The notes under the pieces: model-generated | Seen by the model: the letters and a program-made list of their open reading frames with translations, nothing else | Told to the model about the DNA's origin: nothing | Databases searched by the model: none | Shown here: piece by piece, positions 1 through 10,440 of the stretch | Layout: the number at the start of each line of letters is the position of its first letter | Numbering within the stretch: position 1 is the first letter of the stretch | Assembly: GCA_015039365.1 (NCBI GenBank) | Contig: WION01000427.1 | Span: 1-45,037 of the forward strand | From: Amanita rubescens | Taxonomy: Eukaryota; Basidiomycota; Agaricomycetes; Agaricales; Amanitaceae | DNA length: 45,037 bases | Reading direction: 5' to 3' | Position numbers and translations under genes: made by a program

Positions 1-346
1 TGAGAGATTGTTATGTTGGTCGAGCCCTTTGCAACAGTTGATTGTAATACAAAGATGACTGAGAGTATGTTTAAGACGGTGCTGGCGCTGCGTCATAACC
101 GATAACCTTGCGCGCAAGTTCGACATTGATGTTGGTTAAGTCCGAGAGTCGGCTGTTACCGCGAGAAACTAGAGCGAATAAGTTAGTGGTCTTATCCGCA
201 TCATCGCCAAGGGATATGGTGTCGAGGTTGGGGAAAACTAGCAGCTCGTGAAGTGCCTTGCGAGCAGCCAGGTAGTCCGGAGTAAAACTGCTCAAAGAGC
301 CGAGCAGGGTACCAGGACCAAGAGCATCGAGGAGAGGAGACGACAT
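1..346 (-). pseudogene. PFT-minus gene, unit 0 copy, 5' part only (alpha-pore-forming-toxin-like)
   Basis: This is the first-exon region of the minus-strand PFT-like gene, beginning with Met at 344-346 (MSSPLLDALGPG...) and running off the left edge. It aligns along its length with exon 1 of the unit A gene (9443-9823), sharing 'DYLAARKALHELLVFPNLDTIS' -type sequence and 'SDLTNIN'. Its frame closes at 71-73 after '...YDAAPAPS'. Compared with unit A one base is missing near 85, and similarity continues past the stop in another frame, so this copy is frameshifted. The missing base could be a real lesion or an assembly error. The segment holds only the N-terminal helical part; the hydrophobic hairpin would lie outside the window. 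Confidence 0.7.
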
Positions 347-812
347 ATTTCGCGAGATGTGTTGTGGGACGCAACTAGAGCAGAATCCCGTTTAAATCAT
401 ATTGCGATGTGCTTGTCGTATTTTCAATCCGAGATTCTCACATCTCGGTCTCACGAAATCCATCCCCACATAGGGAAAAGCACGGATGGGGCCTTCCAAA
501 GCGAAGAATTTGATCGGGTTTCAGCGGCCTTCTATTTCAGATCGCGACTTCCTTCGAAAATATCAAGGCAAAATTAAAATACAGGCAGGGACTATATGGA
601 GTCTGCTACTTACAAGGAAGCCTCACGGCATGGTTGAGTTAATGGCGGCCAAGGCCGCTGTTGATCTCGTCGTGCTAAACACATCTCGGAATATTCAACA
701 GACAGGATCACCCAGTCTGTCAGGGATATGAGATGTCGGAGTTGCAGATCAGGTGTCAAATGGGAGTTTGTGGATCTGATATCAGATAAGTTCAGAAAAC
801 TGCTCGCAAGGT
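347..812. other. Conserved upstream block of PFT-minus, unit 0
   Basis: Non-coding block that matches 9824-10430 upstream of the unit A PFT-minus gene, including 'ATCTCGGTCTCACG' near 444 and the tract around 775-812 just before the repeats. A TATA-like TTTAAAT lies at 391-397, about 45 bases upstream of the PFT-minus ATG on the minus strand. Units B and C lack most of this block. Short plus-strand ORFs here are not kept in frame between units 0 and A, so I do not call them genes. Confidence 0.55.
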
Positions 813-889
813 GAAGAGACGCACAATAAGAGTATAGGATGAGAACGCATGGATAGAGTACGCTCATACAACGGTCGGCCGAAGGCCAG

Positions 890-1245
890 ATGTGGAAAGA
901 AACAACGGGTCATGTTCCAGGGTCTGGTTAACGTCACTCTGGGAAGGTGGTAGGGACGAGGAACGCATAGAGCGGGCCAAACGCGGAAAGCGACAACGGC
1001 CGATGTTCCAGGGTTTGATTGACGTTAATTGGGAAGGTGCTCAGGATGAGAACAGGTTTGGTTAAATAGCGTTCATCTGAAAAGGTGCTTGGAATGAGAA
1101 CGCATAGATGGAACAGGCCAGATGTGGAAAACAACAACGGCAGACGTTCCATCTAATCTTGGAAGGTGTTCGGGATGAGAACGCCAGGCCAGATAACAAC
1201 GGCAGACGTTCTAGAGTTTGGCTAACATTACTCTGGGAAGATGCT
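890..1245. repeat. Minisatellite, unit 0 (about 4 copies)
   Basis: About four degenerate copies of the roughly 90-bp repeat. Each copy carries an AACAACGGC(C/A)GA(C/T)GTTCC core followed by a GGTTTGGTTAACATTA-like segment, then GGGAAGGTG and GGATGAGAACGCATAGA. Core occurrences are near 914, 1002, 1144 and 1203. The array occupies the same relative place as those of units A, B and C, between the divergent PFT genes. Minus-strand ORFs inside it are repeat-derived and not genes. Confidence 0.8.
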
Positions 1246-1495
1246 CACCCGCAGAGAATCGGAATCCGGATTGCAGAGGTCTGTTGAGCAGGTAGCTCAA
1301 ACAATTTCTTGACATGGTGAACGGTAGGATAACCGATGCGCTGACCGTTGGAGATTGTGAAGGAGTAGAGGCAAATGAAAGCGCAGCAGAGAGCCTAACG
1401 ACTTCGAGGTGCCAGCAGTGTTTTATTTTAGAGGCGTCTGATCGGCCACTTCTCGCTAAATTTAACTTTCACGCGTCCACCGTGGAGTCCAACGT
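1246..1495. other. Remnant of the PFT-plus upstream region, unit 0
   Basis: This stretch matches the DNA that precedes PFT-plus in unit A (about 11165-11420) and unit C, including 'GATGCTCACCC', 'GACCGTTGGAGAT', 'GAAGGAGTAGAGGCAAATGA' and 'CGCTAAA.TTA.CTTTCACG'. Similarity stops near 1490, where an unrelated inverted duplication begins. The TATA box and PFT-plus coding sequence expected next are absent, so unit 0 has lost its PFT-plus gene. Confidence 0.6.
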
Positions 1496-1616
1496 AAGTA
1501 AGGATCCGTCGCCGTTATCGCCATCATCGCCACCAGCAGCAGCATTCCCAAACGGTCGCGGAACCCGCACTCAAACCGGGACTCACCCCTCCCAAGAAAA
1601 AACAGATCCTGCGCCG

Positions 1617-1998
1617 TCATCCAGGAACCTTACTGCTTCTCCGCTGGAGCTCCTCCAAACTCGCTGGCATCTCCTGCCGACTCATCGCTTTGACCATCCC
1701 CGAATAAATGTACCCAGACGAAACCACGCCCGACCTGGCGGCGCCGTTGGCTTTGGTATTTTGGGTAGCACCCGCACCCGAACCAGCGCCCGTGAACGCA
1801 GCCCCGATCATAAGACCATTGTACAAACCCGCGTTCGCCGCAGCCTGCCCAATCATCGACGAACGGCGCGTCGACAAGCTGGTGACCGGTGGTCATCGAT
1901 CACCCATACTCGCAGACGGAGGAATGCAGAATCGGCCACTTCCATCGCTTATGTTTTTTCTCGGATGTTGGCATCGTCGTAGTGCTTGTTCTGCAATA
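1617..1998 (-). pseudogene. Unidentified gene fragment, left arm of an inverted duplication
   Basis: The minus strand encodes a glycine/alanine-rich peptide with 'GQAAANAGLYNGL', 'TGAGSGAGATQ' and 'SSGYIYSGMVKAMSRQEMP', then 'SLEELQRRSSK'. The same peptide is encoded on the plus strand at about 2557-2720, so the two are arms of an inverted duplication. I do not recognise the family. The G/A-rich segment could be a short membrane helix or a low-complexity linker. Frame breaks and the lack of a full-length reading frame suggest a decayed copy. Confidence 0.45.
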
Positions 1999-2384
1999 AT
2001 TGGTATCATTTATTAAGACACTTGGTGTTGGTGAGAGCGTGCGTGCTACGTCATCCTGTGGAACATTGGTATGCGAAGACTGCGCAGTACGTCGTTACAT
2101 TATCAGAAGAAGAACTGTTCAAGTTCTATGCACAAACGGAAACGTTAAATACAACGTAGTAATGATACAAGTATTCAGTATGTATATGTGGTTAATGGTG
2201 GAGATGCTCCCGCGCAGCATTATCTAAGGATTCTGAGGCCTGAATTCAATGAAAGGATCTTGCTGGACCGACTACATCAAAGTCTCATCTTTGTTCGCGC
2301 CGTGTTGTTGGAGGTTGTTGGTGTTTGATTGCTGTTATTTAAACCTTGCTGACGATGACGTAGCACGCTTGCCATAAACGGTTT

Positions 2385-2987
2385 TTTCGTTTATTGCAGA
2401 ACGAGTACTACGACGATCTCAACGTCCGAGAAGCGATGGAAGGCGACCGATTCTGCATTCCTCCGTCTGCGAGTATGGGACTCAAACATCCTTCTTATAA
2501 CCCCAACCCCAACCACAATGCCAGCGACGGGTGAGGAGACCAAGAAGGGAAGCTGGTTTGTCGACGCGCATGGTTTGGCAGGCTGCGGCGAACGCGGGGT
2601 TGTACAATGGTCTTACGATCGCGATCACGGGCGCAGGTTCGGGTGCGGGTGCTACCCAAGACAGCCAATGGCGCCACGCGGTGGGTGTCCTCTGGCTACA
2701 TTTCTTCGGGGATGGTCCAAAGCGAAGACACTTGGCGTGTTGGTGATAGCGTGCTACGTCATCGTCAGCAAGGTTACAATAACAACAAACACCAACAATA
2801 CGGCAATCAGTTCAACGGGAACGAAGGCGCTCCAGGATATGCAGGAGGATCAAACAACGAAGGCATGACCGAATTGTCGAAGGAGTGGGTGATATCCACC
2901 ATACCGAAGATGCGTCAGGATTGGGTGATCATCCTGTTTTCAAGAGAGAACCTAAAGAGCAGTTGTCGCGCGGGGCACGTTAGGTAG
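2385..2987 (+). pseudogene. Unidentified gene fragment, right arm of the inverted duplication
   Basis: The plus-strand copy of the fragment at 1617-1998 starts with 'QNEYYDDLNVREAMEG', followed by 'QAAANAGLYNGL' and 'TGAGSGAGATQD'. It then passes into an Asn/Gln/Gly/Tyr-rich stretch ('RQQGYNNNKHQQYGNQ', about 2770-2860). Several frames are needed to follow it, so it is probably not intact. A further inverted match (2272-2375 against about 2735-2810, sharing CTGACGATGACGTAGCACG) shows more than one rearrangement. Function unknown; the polar low-complexity tail suggests disorder. Confidence 0.4.
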
Positions 2988-3151
2988 GAGACGTGGCGAC
3001 ACCGAGGAGAGCGAGTAGTAAACGCAAGGTGACGTGGTAGGGTACATTCTGCGGGTGGTACAGTTGAGTATGTAAACATTCGATGCGAATCCGGTTCGCT
3101 TTCAAACCCAGCTCGAACCTTCGACCACTCCAGTATTGCACCACATTAAGC

Positions 3152-3778
3152 ATGGCCACTGAATCTAGAACTGATGTAAGTTTTACATCCCTCTGCGAGT
3201 CTCTCATCACGCGATCCATCTGAACCTATGTTAAGGTCACCTTCTATGCCTTTGGTGAACGTCTTGACACTCTAGGCGGCAAAGTCGAGGCTCAAATTCT
3301 CGCCAGGGTCCAAGGGGAAATCCCAAACCTAGTACCAACCACGTATGAAGTATCAAAAGCATACCTGGACAATGAGATCCTGAAGCCAGAAGGCCAGCGG
3401 GACCTGACTCGTGAGATGTGCATGATCATGGCATTGAACCTTCCCAAGGGACGCAAGACATTATTTAAAGCTGCTTCTGCAGAGTTGTTAATTCCCCTTG
3501 CTGAAGGTGATATCATCTCTCAAGTGGCCTATGTATATTTAAACTAACGACCCACAGGTTGCATACTAGTTTACCCGACCATTGATCTTCCTCCCACCTC
3601 GTTTGGCACCCACGATAACCCGTATAGCAACATGCTAGTGGATGCAATGACATCCAATCCTGTAACAGCCGACATCCTCATGGCTTATTTTACAAGGATT
3701 GGGGACAAAATGGGATTCAAGACTGGAGACCCTGATAACTCCTTTCAGATCAAGTTGAACTCTACACCTTTCCGGTAG
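3152..3778 (+). CDS. Hypothetical protein, three exons
   Basis: A consistent spliced model gives 171 residues: exon 3152-3175 (MATESRTD), exon 3236-3506, exon 3558-3778 ending in TAG. Intron 1 has a GTAAG donor. Intron 2 starts GTGATA and ends CCCACAG, with a CTAAC branch site 11 bases before the acceptor. Frame is kept across both junctions without a repair. The product starts 'MATESRTDVTFYAFGERLD' and ends 'IKLNSTPFR'. It has no signal peptide or membrane segment and I do not recognise a domain. It lies in the DNA that interrupts unit 0 and has no copy in units A-C. Confidence 0.6.
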
Positions 3779-4112
3779 ATAGTCGCGTGGTTATACTTAT
3801 AGTAGTGTTAGGGGACCACTCTTCAAAACTTTGGCTTCGTGATGACGTGAGCTACTTATCTTGTTGCACATATACCACTAGTAGCGTATATAATGTCAAT
3901 GTCAATATTGTTATTATATGAATGCCTCTACACCATCCTCGACTCGGAGTCCGTCCAGGATGCCTAGTCGATTTTGAAAATGTTCGTGCCAAAGTTTCAC
4001 GCCTCCTGGTAATTTCCTTCATGAGCGGAGTGCTGTGGCAGTGCCTAGTTTCCATGTCATACTAGCCGGCCGCCCACTGCAAAGGCTTGTATAACTTTTT
4101 AAACTTGAGATT
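3779..4112. other. Intergenic, nothing recognised
   Basis: Spacer between the hypothetical gene and the HNH gene. No ORF, repeat or RNA gene is supportable here. Confidence 0.5.
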
Positions 4113-5420
4113 ATGTCTCTATCATATAGTAGTGGTGGCCTCGACGGTATTGAGATTACGGTGAAAATTCACCAACTCCCTTTTTTGCAGCGCGTATTCG
4201 GCTCTGACGTCAACCCTTCTGTAACCCCTATAGTATTCACGGCCACAAACACAACCTTCCACTATCCGTCATGGAGATGGTTATCGTCCGCGATTTCGAT
4301 GGTAACACCTTATTTAGTACGTTTTAAAATCCAATAGTATCTGATAAGGCCTTCTGACCTCCTCTAGAATTCTGGCAATATGGCCTCATTGACTGGGAAC
4401 TCCTTTATGAATGCCTTCGAAAGATCATTTTATCCGACAGAGACTGGGAGGTTTTCGAATACGATGAATACGAGCCTACTCGGCGAGGGGCTCATTGTCT
4501 CCCGAGCCGTGAAATTCCTCTTCCCGGAACATACATACTTCTTCAACCGGGCATGTATTGTCTCTCTATCTTCATGATATGCTTCTTCACATGGTTTATT
4601 GTAGATGGTTCTCCGATCCATATAGACTTGACACCTAATTCGCCTCGCGTCCGCCATCCAGTTCCTTTACGCGAAGATTCGGATGTATGCTGCACACCGT
4701 ATAGGGGCGCATATAACTAAATTTCTGATTGGTTTCTGCAGATATCGACCTTCCAACAACATGTACGTGACCGCGATACTTGCTGCCTCATATGCGGCCT
4801 TGAGGTTGAAGAACGTCTATTTGTTCGTTTTCGGGAAACCCACATTTTCCCTCCTGCACATGAATCCGAGGCATGTTGCATTATATTGCCTCCTTCTTTT
4901 AAGCTAAGACATGTCATGCAGTGGATTGATAAAGGCTTTCCGAATCTTATAACGGATACTGCACCCCTTTCCGAACTTGGTGGAGCGAGCAAGATAGACT
5001 CAGTTCAGAATGGGATCTTACTTCGCTCTGATTTGCATAATGCTTGGAGCGATTATCTCATTGCGGTCCTTCCTGATGTTTGCATCTTCCATTCATCTAT
5101 GGCATCGTTTCTCATTACATTCTGACTAGCGTGGGCACGTGGTCGTCCCAGTTGTAGGCGGCTACGACGATGTCGCTGGAAAGACCCTCAAACTCGATCA
5201 TATTACTGACCCCAATTTGCGGCCCCTTGACGAGCTTTTCCGTGATCATTTTCTTCAATGTGTGTTGAGACGTATGAAGGGTGAAGGCGAGCCTTCATGG
5301 GACTACGAAGAGGCATTCGATGATGATGTGGATCTGTCAAAAGACATTTGGAGCGGAAAACAGGGTAGTAAAGAACTTGAGCTATCTTGCAGATTGCATG
5401 GTCTTCAGGTCGGGAGCTGA
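4113..5420 (+). CDS. HNH_2-type endonuclease domain protein
   Basis: The C-terminal half is a fungal HNH_2 domain: 'RDRDTCCLICGLEVEERLF', then 'ETHIFPPAHE', 'SVQNGILLRSDLHNAWSD' and 'IAVLPD'. The H of THIFP, the N of QNG and the H of DLHNAW are the expected catalytic and metal-binding positions. Exons that keep frame are 4742-4870, 4922-5077 and 5130-5420. The intron 4871-4921 begins GC and ends AG. An upstream exon from 4369 reads 'FWQYGLIDWELLYEC' to 'PLPGTYILLQPG', and one near 4610-4690 reads 'SPIHIDLTPNSPRVRHP'. The extreme 5' end is uncertain: the ATG at 4113 opens a frame that does not join cleanly to 'MEMVIVRDFDGNTLF' (from 4271). Such proteins are abundant in Agaricomycetes and mostly uncharacterised. 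Confidence 0.7.
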
Positions 5421-5462
5421 GTATGATATGAATTAGTACAAGCGGTTATTGATGATTAGTTA

Positions 5463-5935
5463 TTGTACGTCCAAAGTTATTTTCCTGATTACTGTCCGAA
5501 GCTTTACGCTAGTCAAGCAACGTCAAGCGCTCACTTGCTCCATCCCCACTCAAGCCATTTATATTCTACAGTTCTTCTTTCTTGTCTCTCAGGCTGGCGA
5601 GGTTATTATTTAGTAACCTGGGCTGTACTCAACACTTCGGAACACCCTACCACGTCGCTCTACCACTGCCTTTTCTGCTGCCCTGAGGCAACTGTATGCA
5701 TCCAACCAACTCAACGTTGCCTCGCGCGCGTACCTGCGTACCTGCGTCTCTCAGCCCTGACCCCTTTTTACCGTTCACACCCCGACTGCGCTGCTCTTGA
5801 AACCACCCATCGTGTCTTTGTCACCTGCCCCGCTTTCGCTGACTTACGTGCTGAGTACGCGCAAAACCTGGTTGGTCAAATGACCAAGCTCGCTGATGAT
5901 CACAATCTCCTTCCCTGTTAACAAATTGTAATCTA
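5463..5935 (+). mobile_element. LINE-type retrotransposon remnant, C-terminal zinc-binding part
   Basis: The frame contains 'CLFCCPEAT' and, about 35 residues later, 'ETTHRVFVTCPAFADLRAEY'. This CxxC...H...C pattern is typical of the region after reverse transcriptase in fungal non-LTR retrotransposons (zf-RVT-like). Only about 150 codons remain; the reverse transcriptase and endonuclease domains are absent. The DNA to about 6150 may be the 3' tail of the same insertion, but I see no clear poly-A tail or target-site duplication. Confidence 0.55.
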
Positions 5936-6249
5936 TCTGAACAAGCTCTTGTCTTGTCTCAATTTACCATCGAGCTTTTAAACCTGCCGACAGGGCCTAT
6001 GGGCATCGCGCTGTGCTCGCTAGGGAGTCGGACTGCGATGGAACGGAGTGATGGTGGAGACATGACTAGAGGCTGGCGACGATTTTGAAGAGGTCCATTC
6101 AACGTTAAACTTCGGGTTAACGTTGGCAAGCAGGTGGCTGTGGATTTCCTCTAATGATGATCATGATACATTCACACGATCAGGCCTACGTCCGCAACGC
6201 CCGATAATCGACGGAACAGCTGCGACGGTGATCAAATACCGTCGCCCCC

Positions 6250-7190
6250 TGAGCAGAGTATGGATCTGACACAGAAAGACGTCGAGTCCGAGTCTCTTCG
6301 AACCTGCATGCTGACCTGGAGGAAATATGCACCAGAGCCAAAGGACGCGATGTGAAGGTCGTAATAGATGCGGAATATAGCTGTAACCAGCCAGCAGTGG
6401 ACGCGTTCAGGCCAAATTCGCCTTGACGAGTTCCTCCAACACGACCTCACAGCTCTCCCGGTTGTGTGTCCCAAAGATGACAGCAATTCGGGGCACCGAA
6501 AGCACAGTGTTGCTATTTTCCCTTAATGAGGACAATAACGGTTGTTGCTCGTCCCGCTCCCATCGCTAGCTGCATCGACGTCCGCAGCAACAGCTCTGAC
6601 CAGCGTCCGCACGCCTTCGTTGAAACGCGTATCCGTCTCGAATTTCGTCGTACAAACGGGAAGCTGGAAAATGGATAGGTATCTTCTTCGCTCTCAGTAG
6701 CCTGAGCGCGGCGGGCACGAATTTCGTACGCATGACTAGTTGACTCGCCCTCCTGACGAGCTTGACTCCAAGGGCGTAGTTATGCTTACGTGCATCCCGA
6801 AGTGCCTCTGCAAAAAATCTCGGATTTCTGCAAAGAATTTGCGCATTAGACTCGATTAGCAAGGAAGAGATATACGAGGAGGAAAAGTGGTGTCAGTGCG
6901 AGATGAAGTAGTACAACGAGTCGCGATAATCGCGCAGCTGTATGGGATGTGTGATGATTGACTGATTCTTTGATGCAGAGAAGTTAGAACCAAGTCAAAC
7001 ACCATGTACAAATTGATCAATTTTTGAACGAGGTATCTTCCATACTCCGTACGGTGCGCTTTCTGAGGCATTACTCCGATGTGCTGTCGAGAACAAGTCG
7101 GTGCTTGGACAAGGCGGAGCTGAGAAAGAGAGGAAGAGAGTTTGGCGACTGATTCGCGCGAAATTATTTGGGCAGGGTTAATGAAAAGCT
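6250..7190 (+). pseudogene. Proline dehydrogenase pseudogene with an internal inversion (unit 0)
   Basis: The outer parts match the intact PRODH gene in the plus direction: 6270-6410 (through 'GTGGACGCGTTC') and 6858-7190 ('AGCAAGGAAGAGATA' to 'GCGCGAAATTATTTGGGCAG'). The segment 6411-6857 matches in the minus direction, reading 'RNPRFFAEALRDARKHNYAL' and 'GVKLVR'. The two ends of the inverted piece correspond to positions next to the flanking sequence in the intact gene. The event is therefore a simple inversion, accompanied by deletions. The upstream exons are missing. This fragment marks the right end of unit 0. Confidence 0.8.
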
Positions 7191-7312
7191 TCATGGTGCA
7201 TGATGAGGTGTTTGATAAGAGTCTGCGAGGCTCAATGCAATTCAACATATATTCAGGACAAGGGTCGCAATACAGCTATTTAGCTAATAACTAGTCCTTG
7301 GTACTTTAACAA

Positions 7313-9823
7313 CTACTTCGAGACCGTATCGATGTATTCTTTCACATTAGTCTCGACCACTCCCCATTGGTAAATAACTTGTGGTTTTACGTTCTCGAAA
7401 ATAATTGGACCAGTCGGACCGTTCATGACCTGATAGAACGCGTCCAATGTCGTGAGGGCGGTGGCAATGTCCGACCAGATTTGAGACACTTTAGAAAGAT
7501 CCTGACCAATTTCTTCCATGGGCGGCAAAAGACTGTAATCGAACATGTCAGTATAATGCCCGTATCCCGTAGGCATTAAGTGCTTACGCCTCAAGCTTGG
7601 CTTTGGTATTCTCAGCGTTCTGGACGGCCGCCTTCAGTTCATTGATTGCCACAGTCATCTAAGAGCTATAAGCATTGACAATTAGATGTATTTGGTCTAA
7701 TTTAACCTTGCCAGCTGCGATAGCTTGCTCCACAGCCATCGCACCAATAGAACCTACAAGTATTGGTTAGTTATTAGCTCAAGCTCGGTTTCGCTAGACG
7801 TGTACCTGCGACACCTAGGGCCGCCAACATACCGACCCCAGGAATGAAGACAGCGGCAGTGAAGGCAATGAAGACACCGAAGAAACCAAGAATTGCATTC
7901 ATTATCATTTTCTTTTGCTGCTCGGTAAAGTCGGCAATGCTTTGCTGGAATGTAGCAATATTTTGGTCACACTCGTTAATCTTCATCTTCACGAGGTTGA
8001 TTGCATTGTCCCAGTCGTTCTTCACTTGGGTGCTATTACGTAGATCGTACGTGAGAAGATCTCAGACCATAACGCGAGGTTACTCACGATCGCTCGGAGA
8101 GCGCGGTAGCGGCCACGAGATATGTTGATACCAAGGGCGTGTTAGTATCGAGGAAGACAGACAGTTTAATGTCTCCAGCCGCAACGTTGGCTTGATCGTC
8201 GCGCTTCACGAACGGCAAAAGTGTCTGCTGAAGTACGGAGTATGCTAGGAGATCTCGTGCGACCGGTAACGTATCTAGTTGCAGCTCGAGGTACTTCTCG
8301 CGATAGTAGTTCATCACGACATATAAATTCGAATCGGAGCCATCGATCGGACTTGTACACATGACCTGGTCGAGGTATGCCGTCTGAAGGAGATTCTAGA
8401 AGAGATAATGGAATAAAGGTGCGTCCTGTGACCGTGAATATTTAATGCTCACGTTGAACTTATCAATGATTTTTCCGGTGCTGTCAGCCAGCTCCTCAAG
8501 TTTCTCCTGGGTATCTGAGGGCGGGCTGTAAAACCAGGATTCAGCACTGAAAAGTCAATGATAAAAACAGTTAAAATACCCGATCACTGCCTCGATAATT
8601 TGTTCATCATTGTTCAACTTCCTGTTAAGTACTTAAACAACCATGACAAATACAGACACCCAACAGCACTCACTGGGAAACGGCCTTTCTAGACCTCAAT
8701 TTTGTATCCGCAACCATTTTGTGGAGACGAATTTCATGTTTAGTGATGGGAACTTTCGGGTTTGCATTGAATTGGGCAGATCTAATCGCGTGCATTGATC
8801 GAGCGCTTCGGATTGGCTGCGTAAGAGCGTCGGCGTATTCTTTGGCATCAGCGGCCACTTTCGCCCAAGCACTCTTGATTTCTTCATATATGGCCGGAGG
8901 AACCATGTCCGTCACTTCCTTGACAGCGTCCTGGCGGTCAGCAACGTCATCCCAAGCGTTAAGCAGACGTTGGGAATTCGTGATGACGACTGTAAGGCCT
9001 TCACTAAGAGCAATGAATTTAGTCTTGAGCGAGCTGAGCTGGGAGCGGAGGGCTCGGAGGCCGCTCAAGATCTGCTGTAGACGAAGCTGATCTTCGAATA
9101 AAGTCTTAAAGGATCCGTGTATGGTGCTGACTGCGACGCCGAGAAGGGCTGCGATTTGGACATCAGATTCTTCTGCAGTCGAGGCAAGATTGTAAAGGGA
9201 CTGTCATTTACGAAATAAACAAATTGTCGATTACAACTTCGGTGGGCTCACCTTGAGCACTTCCCATAGAGTAGCAACGATGTTCTTCTGAGCAAGAGCT
9301 TCACTTTGTGCCTCAATTTGCGAGTCCAGTTCTCGAAGTTTTATCTCAAGTTCTGCGATGCGTTTATTGATATCTTCGACGTATTCAGTAAACTATGCGA
9401 TAATTCTTCAGCGAAGGAAAGCGTGATTAAAATAGTGCCAACCTCAGAGAAGAATTGTTGATTGGACTCAGAATCCGCCCTAGCCTGGTCCGCGTAGCCC
9501 TTTGCAACAGGTTGCATCGTCGCTACAAAGAGATCGACTGAGAGAAAATCCAAGACACTGCTGAGCACTGCGTCATAACTGATAACCTTTCTTGCAAGAT
9601 CAACATTGATGTTGGTCAAGTCGGAGAGTCGACCGTTACCGCTAGCAACTAGAGTGAACAAGTTGGTGTGATCCGAGTCATCGCCAACGGATATAGTGTC
9701 GAGGTTGGGGAAAACTAGCAGTTCGTGAAGTGCCTTGCGAGCAGCCAGGTAGTCCGGAGCAAAACTGCTCAAAGAGCCGAGCAGGGTACCAGGACCAAGA
9801 GCTTCGAAGAGATGAGACGGCAT
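7313..9823 (-). CDS. PFT-minus, unit A: alpha-pore-forming-toxin-like protein
   Basis: Ten exons keep frame without a break and give about 684 residues. Start Met is at 9821-9823, the position shared by all copies; exons include 9443-9823, 9252-9392 and 8674-9200; the stop is at 7313-7315. A coiled coil follows exon 1 (residues about 128-165, 'INKRIAELEIKLRELDSQIE'). Near the C-terminus come a long helix ('DNAINLVKMKINECDQNI'), a hydrophobic hairpin (about 538-573, 'GFFGVFIAFTAAVFIPGVG') and further helices with a conserved Trp ('SQIWSDIATAL'). This helix-hairpin-helix layout is that of the ClyA/HBL/Nhe alpha-pore-forming family, though the protein is longer than those. No signal peptide is seen. 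It is divergent from PFT-plus at 11715 and shares a module with it. The toxin-like role is inference. Confidence 0.7.
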
Positions 9824-10440
9824 ATTTCGCAAGATGTGTTGTGGGGCGCAACTAGACCAGACGCCTCTTGTTTAAATAGGGTATTTTCAATCTGAGATTA
9901 TGATATCTCGGTCTCACGGAATCCATCCCCTGGCAGGCATTGAGAAAAAGACGAACGGCGTCTTCCAAAACGAAGAACTTGATCGGGTTTCTGGCGGCGT
10001 TCTATTTCAGGTCGCGACTTCCTTCGAAAAGATCAAGGCAAGGTTTAATGACAGACAGGGAGTATATGCAGTCCGTGCTACTTACAAGGAGGCCTCACAC
10101 GACATGGGTAAAACCTGTTTCAAAGTTAACAGTGGCGGCCAAGGCCGCTGTTGGTATCATTATGCTAGACGCATCTCCTCAGAATATTCAACAGACAGTA
10201 TCTCCCAGCCCGTCGGCGATATCTCCAAACATAGACTCCCTGACCGGTGTGGTTGGACATTCGAAAGTGTGGTGAAGCATTGAATGACGTGGTTATTGAG
10301 AAAAGCGATGTCATAAGCGGAAGCCTGCTGAATGAGAGATCAACATTGAAAAGTCATTTATTTTACGGAGATTAGAGGTGTCAAACGGCAGTTTGTAAAT
10401 CTGACATCAGATAAGTTCAGAAAACTGCTCGTAACCGCTG
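9824..10440. other. Conserved upstream block of PFT-minus, unit A
   Basis: Matches 347-812 of unit 0; largely missing in units B and C, where the repeats begin about 70 bases from the ATG. A plus-strand ORF at 9900-10283 (127 codons) exists, but its unit 0 equivalent is broken in several places and codes for different peptides, so I treat the block as non-coding. It may contain distal regulatory sites. Confidence 0.5.
9870..9878 (-). promoter_or_regulatory. TATA-like element of PFT-minus, unit A
   Basis: On the minus strand this reads TATTTAAAC, about 47 bases upstream of the ATG at 9823. Counterparts stand at 390-398 (unit 0), 17026-17034 (TATTTAGAC, unit B) and 23668-23676 (unit C), each at a similar distance from its ATG. 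Conservation of sequence and spacing supports a core promoter role; no transcription start is visible. Confidence 0.5.

Noticed and set aside
7559..7594. 'LMPTGYGHYTDMFDYS' as part of the PFT-minus protein
   Set aside because: It lies inside an intron (GTAAGC donor, GATTACAG acceptor); removing it joins '...KAKLEA' to 'LLPPMEEIG' in frame.
9900..10283. 127-codon plus-strand ORF upstream of PFT-minus in unit A
   Set aside because: The homologous stretch in unit 0 (about 452-730) has several indels and no equivalent reading frame, which suggests non-coding conservation through duplication only.
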